A stretch of DNA of 64,000 nt. Origin: Epiperipatus broadwayi (lineage: Eukaryota; Onychophora; Udeonychophora; Euonychophora; Peripatidae). Positions 60,268-64,000 of the stretch are shown here, piece after piece. Position 1 is the first letter of the stretch; every line of letters starts with the position of its first letter. The translations under genes and the position numbers were made by a program. The stretch is taken from contig JAQFVV010006734.1 of NCBI GenBank assembly GCA_028023455.1, positions 248,001-312,000 on the forward strand, read 5' to 3'. The notes below the pieces were generated by a model that made no database searches, was not told where the DNA came from, and saw nothing but the letters and a program-made list of their open reading frames with translations.

Positions 60268-61085
60268 CTGAAGATTGTGATGATGGTATTTTAGTTGTAA
60301 TTGTATATTGTACTATTTCTATCATCTAATATTATAATAAGTATTGAATGTCTTTAGAAAAATTAAACTTTATTTAAATTTCCCAATTACATTCAAGTAT
60401 TAGTAATAGCACACAGGTTAGTATATGCAGAATGTTTCCAGAGGTATTATTCTCCTCTCTTGTTCAGGTGTTGCTGGCCTGACTGATATCAGTACTAGCA
60501 TGGGAGAGTTCAGATTCAATTCTCATGCTAATACTGTCACTGGTCAGACCAGCATCACCTGAAGAAGAGAGAAGAATAATATCTTTCAAAACATTGTGCA
60601 TACACTAACTCAGGGGTCCCCAACCTTTTTGCACTTAAGAGCACATTCTATAATACCGGCCAGGTGGCGAGCACCATTTATTTTTTCAATGTTAATTTAC
60701 ACTTGGATATTATTAATAATACACATAATGTACAAACAAATATTTATTTCAAAAATAACATTTTATATTTTTATGCTGTAAAAGTATAGTATGCCCTTCA
60801 ATTTGATTACAATATAATACAATAATTTATAAGAAATTTTAAAAATTAAATTTATTTGTATCAGATAAATAATTTTTTATTGTGTTCGGATAGCGGCGGG
60901 CACATGTAAAATGGTCTGCGGGCACCATGGTGCCCGCGGGCATAGGGTTGGGGACCCCTGCACTAACTTATATGCTATTACTAATAGTTGAATGTAATTG
61001 GAAAATTTAAATAAACTTTAATTTTTCTAAAGACATTTAATACTTAATATTAGATGATGGAAATAATCCAATATATAAATACAAG
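60268..61085. mobile_element. Palindrome of two PLE 3' ends (split by a hAT MITE)
   Basis: The left half (60268 to about 60510) is the PLE 3' non-coding segment in minus orientation, and the right half (about 60515-61085) is the same segment in plus orientation. They meet near a box B-like GATTCAATTCTCATGC. No RT sequence is present. The left half holds the hammerhead-like block with GGAAAC intact (about 60446-60480 on the minus strand). Removing the MITE at 60611-60960 and one copy of its octamer restores a continuous arm. The arms are a few hundred base pairs long. Confidence 0.8.
60611..60960. mobile_element. hAT-type MITE, copy 2, with perfect 8-bp target duplication
   Basis: Termini CAGGGGTCCCCAACC and its complement GGTTGGGGACCCCTG are intact. 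The octamer CACTAACT occurs at 60603-60610 and 60961-60968. It is 350 bp, the same family as 1498-1891 in the opposite orientation, and lies inside the PLE palindrome, so it is younger than that structure. No coding capacity, so it would depend on a hAT transposase supplied elsewhere. Confidence 0.95.
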
Positions 61086-63203
61086 TAGCTAAGAGTATTT
61101 TGAAAAATATAACAAGAATAACAAAAAATAAAAATGACTTTAAAATGATAATCTGTTTGGTAATGAGGACTATTTTATGGGGATAACTAATAGTAATAAT
61201 GATTGTAGTCACACTTTTTGCAAGAATTGATGATAATTTACTCTAGTTTAAAAGCTCAATCAATTTTTAAATATTATTGCAATTTAAATCATATTTAATT
61301 TTTAAAATAATTTCATCCATTTCAGAACAGTATTAAATACCAATTACTTTATAATATTGAATAGTAAAAATATTGAACCTGCTTATTTAATCGATATATT
61401 TTAATTTGTCTTTAAAGTTTAAAAGTAAGATAGAGGATAATGGAGTAGCATAGTCTAATATTTAGTTATTTGATGTTTTTCATTTATTATTAATTTTGGG
61501 GCATTTATTTTAAATTCATATAAAAAAAACTTTAATTACAATATACATATCGCATACACACAATTCTTATTAATGTTTACGCAATCCCTATAGATAATAG
61601 ATTATCATAGATTATAATGAATTTCTATTAATACTCCATAGCCTTTCTTCCCATTCAACATTACAAAAAAATATTTAAGATATTTTGCTCTTTTTCTCTC
61701 TCTGATATATGTATGTTACAAATGTTTAGACTGAAATGCATGAAAAAAGTAATATATTATCTTTATTTTAAGAAAAATAATTATGATATATATATGAGTA
61801 ATTGGCGAACGTGAATCAACTACTTTACGCAAGATTTATTTCCCAACGTTAATTTTTTTAATAAAACAAACAGCATTACTAAGTTCATGAATATTTTCGT
61901 AATCATTACGTTCTCCTAAGGATAATTATAAAATATTATGCATATGCGATTATAATTAGAGACACTAGCAATAAAAATAATCCCGTAGTTTATAAAATGT
62001 ATTTATTTTACAAAATATGGCAAAAGTAATGTTAATTTTACAAACTTTATATATATTCTTCAGAAAATTACCCAAGTGAAAATGATTTTTAAACGCTATT
62101 TACTCCAACAGATATTGCACTTTTGAATTAAATGTCATTATGATAATAATTACTTTGCATAACTATTATCTCAAACATGTTTGGTACTAAATTAAAAAGA
62201 TTCAGGTCTTTTTGTTCGACGAGCTTTTAAAAATTATTATCCTTGCAAGTATTGTGCGTATAAACCTGTGTGCGGAAACTATTTAAAAGAATACATCACA
62301 ATTAATTAAAACAAAAACTTTTGTTTATTATTTGCTTTTATTTTTAAATTATTTTTCAAAATACAGTACTGATTTAATGAACTTTTACCAATATGTGTAA
62401 AGATTATTGACAAATTTAGCGAATATTTTACTTTTAACACTTTTCACAAAAACTAAAAAAATAATTATTTTTTAGTTCTTCAAATAGGAATTTATAAATT
62501 ATAAGAAAATTTAGCATCATAAGAATAGAGAACAAGTGTAGGTTTTATATTGACTTAATCTAACAAATAAATTTTTTTTAATTAAATAAATAATATTGCT
62601 ATAACTTATAAACAAGTTAAATATGACTATTGTATTACTCAAATATTGAAATCTAATTTATTCTTCGAAAAACTTCATGAAAGTACAAGGGACAAAAAAA
62701 AAAAAAAATAGAAAAAAAAATAACCCGGGATAAAAATAAAACCATTGACAAATTTAACGTTACTAGCAATAAAAGATACTTTACCTTTTATTAAGTGGAC
62801 GGACTCTTACTGCAACTTTAACAGAAGCCATATTTATATAAATAATGATAATATAAAAAAATAAAGTTATGTACAGTATATATTTAATTAATCCATTGTT
62901 ATGTCCTTATGTTTACATCAACCTACGAAACCTCTTTTTGATCTTGTGATCACTCACAATATGAGTATTTTTTTATATTTGTTAATTTATTTTTCGGAAT
63001 AAAATAACAAACATAATTATGCATATAAAAAACAAAAAACCAAATAATATATATTCATTTATAAAACTTAAAATAAAGTATTTTTATTTATTTCAACCAA
63101 TTAATTTAAGAAGAAAACAAAATTTGAAGTGAAGTCGATCAACCAATCAAATTAATGGATTTTATAAACTCATATTAAGTCACTTCCGTTATTATGCAAT
63201 GTA
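61086..63203. other. AT-rich intergenic sequence upstream of the heat shock gene
   Basis: About 2.1 kb with no recognised gene or element. A-rich runs occur near 62696-62710. Confidence 0.5.
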
Positions 63204-63220
63204 TCTAGAAGCTTCAGTAA
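63204..63220 (+). promoter_or_regulatory. Heat shock element-like array
   Basis: TCTAGAAGCTTCAGTAA carries the core GAA-nn-TTC (63208-63215), flanked in phase by ATC (one mismatch to TTC) and TAA (one mismatch to GAA). This gives two perfect and two near-perfect 5-bp units. It lies about 50 bp upstream of the TATA box of a small heat shock gene, where heat shock factor sites are expected. Confidence 0.6.
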
Positions 63221-63268
63221 TGCTCTCGATGTTTCTACATATTTCATCATCCCATTACCTTGTTTTTG

Positions 63269-63277
63269 TATATAAAG
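63269..63277 (+). promoter_or_regulatory. TATA box of the small heat shock gene
   Basis: TATATAAAG, about 80 bp upstream of the start codon and downstream of the heat shock element. It implies transcription start near 63300 and a leader of about 50 nt. Confidence 0.65.
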
Positions 63278-63350
63278 TGATGTAATAAATCGTTAAGCTT
63301 ATTTAATTTCTAGCAGACAGATAATAAACACCATTATATTAAAGTAAAAA

Positions 63351-63938
63351 ATGGCACGCTTGATAAAAGTATTTCCAATTATTTGGAAAACATCTACTTT
63401 GCGTCCTCTAAGTAGCGGTCGATTTTTCCCAAGAATATTAGAAAATCCACGCTGGTTATGGGGATGCAATGATTTAACTCGAGAAATGAGAAATTTTGAT
63501 CGTACTTTACTTCATATGCAAGAAGAAATGATTCGAACTCATGATCGTATGTGGCAAGAAGCAAATCGATTTTGGAATAATACCGCTTTTGGATTTGAAG
63601 ATTCGAAAAATCTTGAGAATTATATTGTCGAGGAAGATGGTGTAAAAAAAATGAAACTGCAGTTTGATATTACTGGATTTAAGCCTGAAGATATAGACAT
63701 CAAAACGGTAAATAATAAACTTATCGTTCATGCTAAATTAAACCAAAAGTCTGATAATCATACTTTATATCAAGAATATAATCGAGAATACGATCTTCCT
63801 AAAGGAGTGGATCCACTTACAGTCACATCCAAATGGTCTGATGATGGATTATTATTCGTAGAAGCTCCATACAATCCACCAGAAAAAGAAAGTGAAGAAA
63901 AACCACGTATAAAAGAAATTCCTGTCAAACATGAATAA
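63351..63938 (+). CDS. Small heat shock protein (alpha-crystallin/Hsp20 family)
   Basis: An intact, intronless 195-codon gene. It encodes an ATP-independent chaperone that binds unfolding proteins as oligomers. The N-terminal arm (residues 1-85) starts with a basic, hydrophobic stretch (MARLIKVFPIIWK) and contains a helical segment rich in R, E and M (REMRNFDRTLLHMQEEM). The alpha-crystallin domain spans about residues 88-174: QFDITGFKPEDI, NNKLIVHAK, YNREYDLPKGVDP and the signature SDDGLLFVEAP. The C-terminal tail has the I-P-V motif (residues 190-192) that docks neighbouring subunits. The first ATG follows the predicted TATA box by about 80 bp, and the frame ends with TAA. The heat shock element suggests stress induction. 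The N-terminus might be read as a mitochondrial presequence (basic, no acidic residue in the first 30), but this is uncertain. No poly(A) signal is seen before the window ends. Confidence 0.96.
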   Translation: MARLIKVFPIIWKTSTLRPLSSGRFFPRILENPRWLWGCNDLTREMRNFDRTLLHMQEEMIRTHDRMWQEANRFWNNTAFGFEDSKNLENYIVEEDGVKKMKLQFDITGFKPEDIDIKTVNNKLIVHAKLNQKSDNHTLYQEYNREYDLPKGVDPLTVTSKWSDDGLLFVEAPYNPPEKESEEKPRIKEIPVKHE

Positions 63939-64000
63939 CTTTATTTTTAAGTGATGTTCAGACTGATATTTTAATATATAACTATATTATTTGTATTTTT

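Overview
The window is eukaryotic and very AT-rich (roughly three quarters A+T by eye), with long gene-poor stretches, homopolymer runs and microsatellites. Its mobile elements are animal types: RTE-clade LINEs, Penelope-like elements (PLEs), hAT and TA-type DNA transposon derivatives, tRNA-like SINEs and a decayed LTR retrotransposon. The only intact host gene is a metazoan-style small heat shock protein. An invertebrate animal fits best. I cannot resolve the phylum from the sequence.

Layout. 1-11 kb: non-coding sequence with a palindromic MITE relic, a hAT-type MITE (1498-1891), a 1.4 kb element with terminal inverted repeats and a perfect 8-bp target duplication (2773-4197), and a tandem repeat of about 240-260 bp (8640-9245). 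11-21 kb: a LINE 3' relic (11690-12480), a very short RTE tail, a possible pseudogene (15.2-15.6 kb) and a near-perfect hairpin MITE (19771-19932). 21.5-26 kb: one arm of a diverged inverted duplication of about 3 kb whose other arm is 39.3-42.2 kb. The left arm was later hit by a TA-flanked transposon, which was itself hit by a small hAT MITE.

29.6-48.7 kb is dominated by LINEs. A nearly intact RTE element (30780-34080) has an 11-bp target duplication, and its single endonuclease/reverse transcriptase frame is interrupted by only two TGA codons. Four older copies of the same family lie between 37 and 48.7 kb, and SINE-like tRNA heads lie nearby. 48.7-57 kb is a nested composite: a minus-strand PLE with Penelope RT and a GIY-YIG endonuclease is split by foreign sequence that includes a degenerate LTR retrotransposon with gag and an integrase C-terminus, and it is capped by an inverted copy of the PLE 3' end. 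57-61 kb holds further SINE-like palindromes and a palindrome of two PLE 3' ends split by a young hAT MITE with a perfect 8-bp duplication (60611-60960).

The host gene sits at the right edge: a 195-codon small heat shock protein (63351-63938) preceded by a heat-shock-element-like array and a TATA box. The rest reads as intergenic (or possibly intronic) sequence filled by successive transposon insertions. The main unexplained items are the collinear inverted duplication without ORFs and the PLE 3' end, which combines a tRNA-like pol III promoter with a hammerhead-ribozyme-like core.
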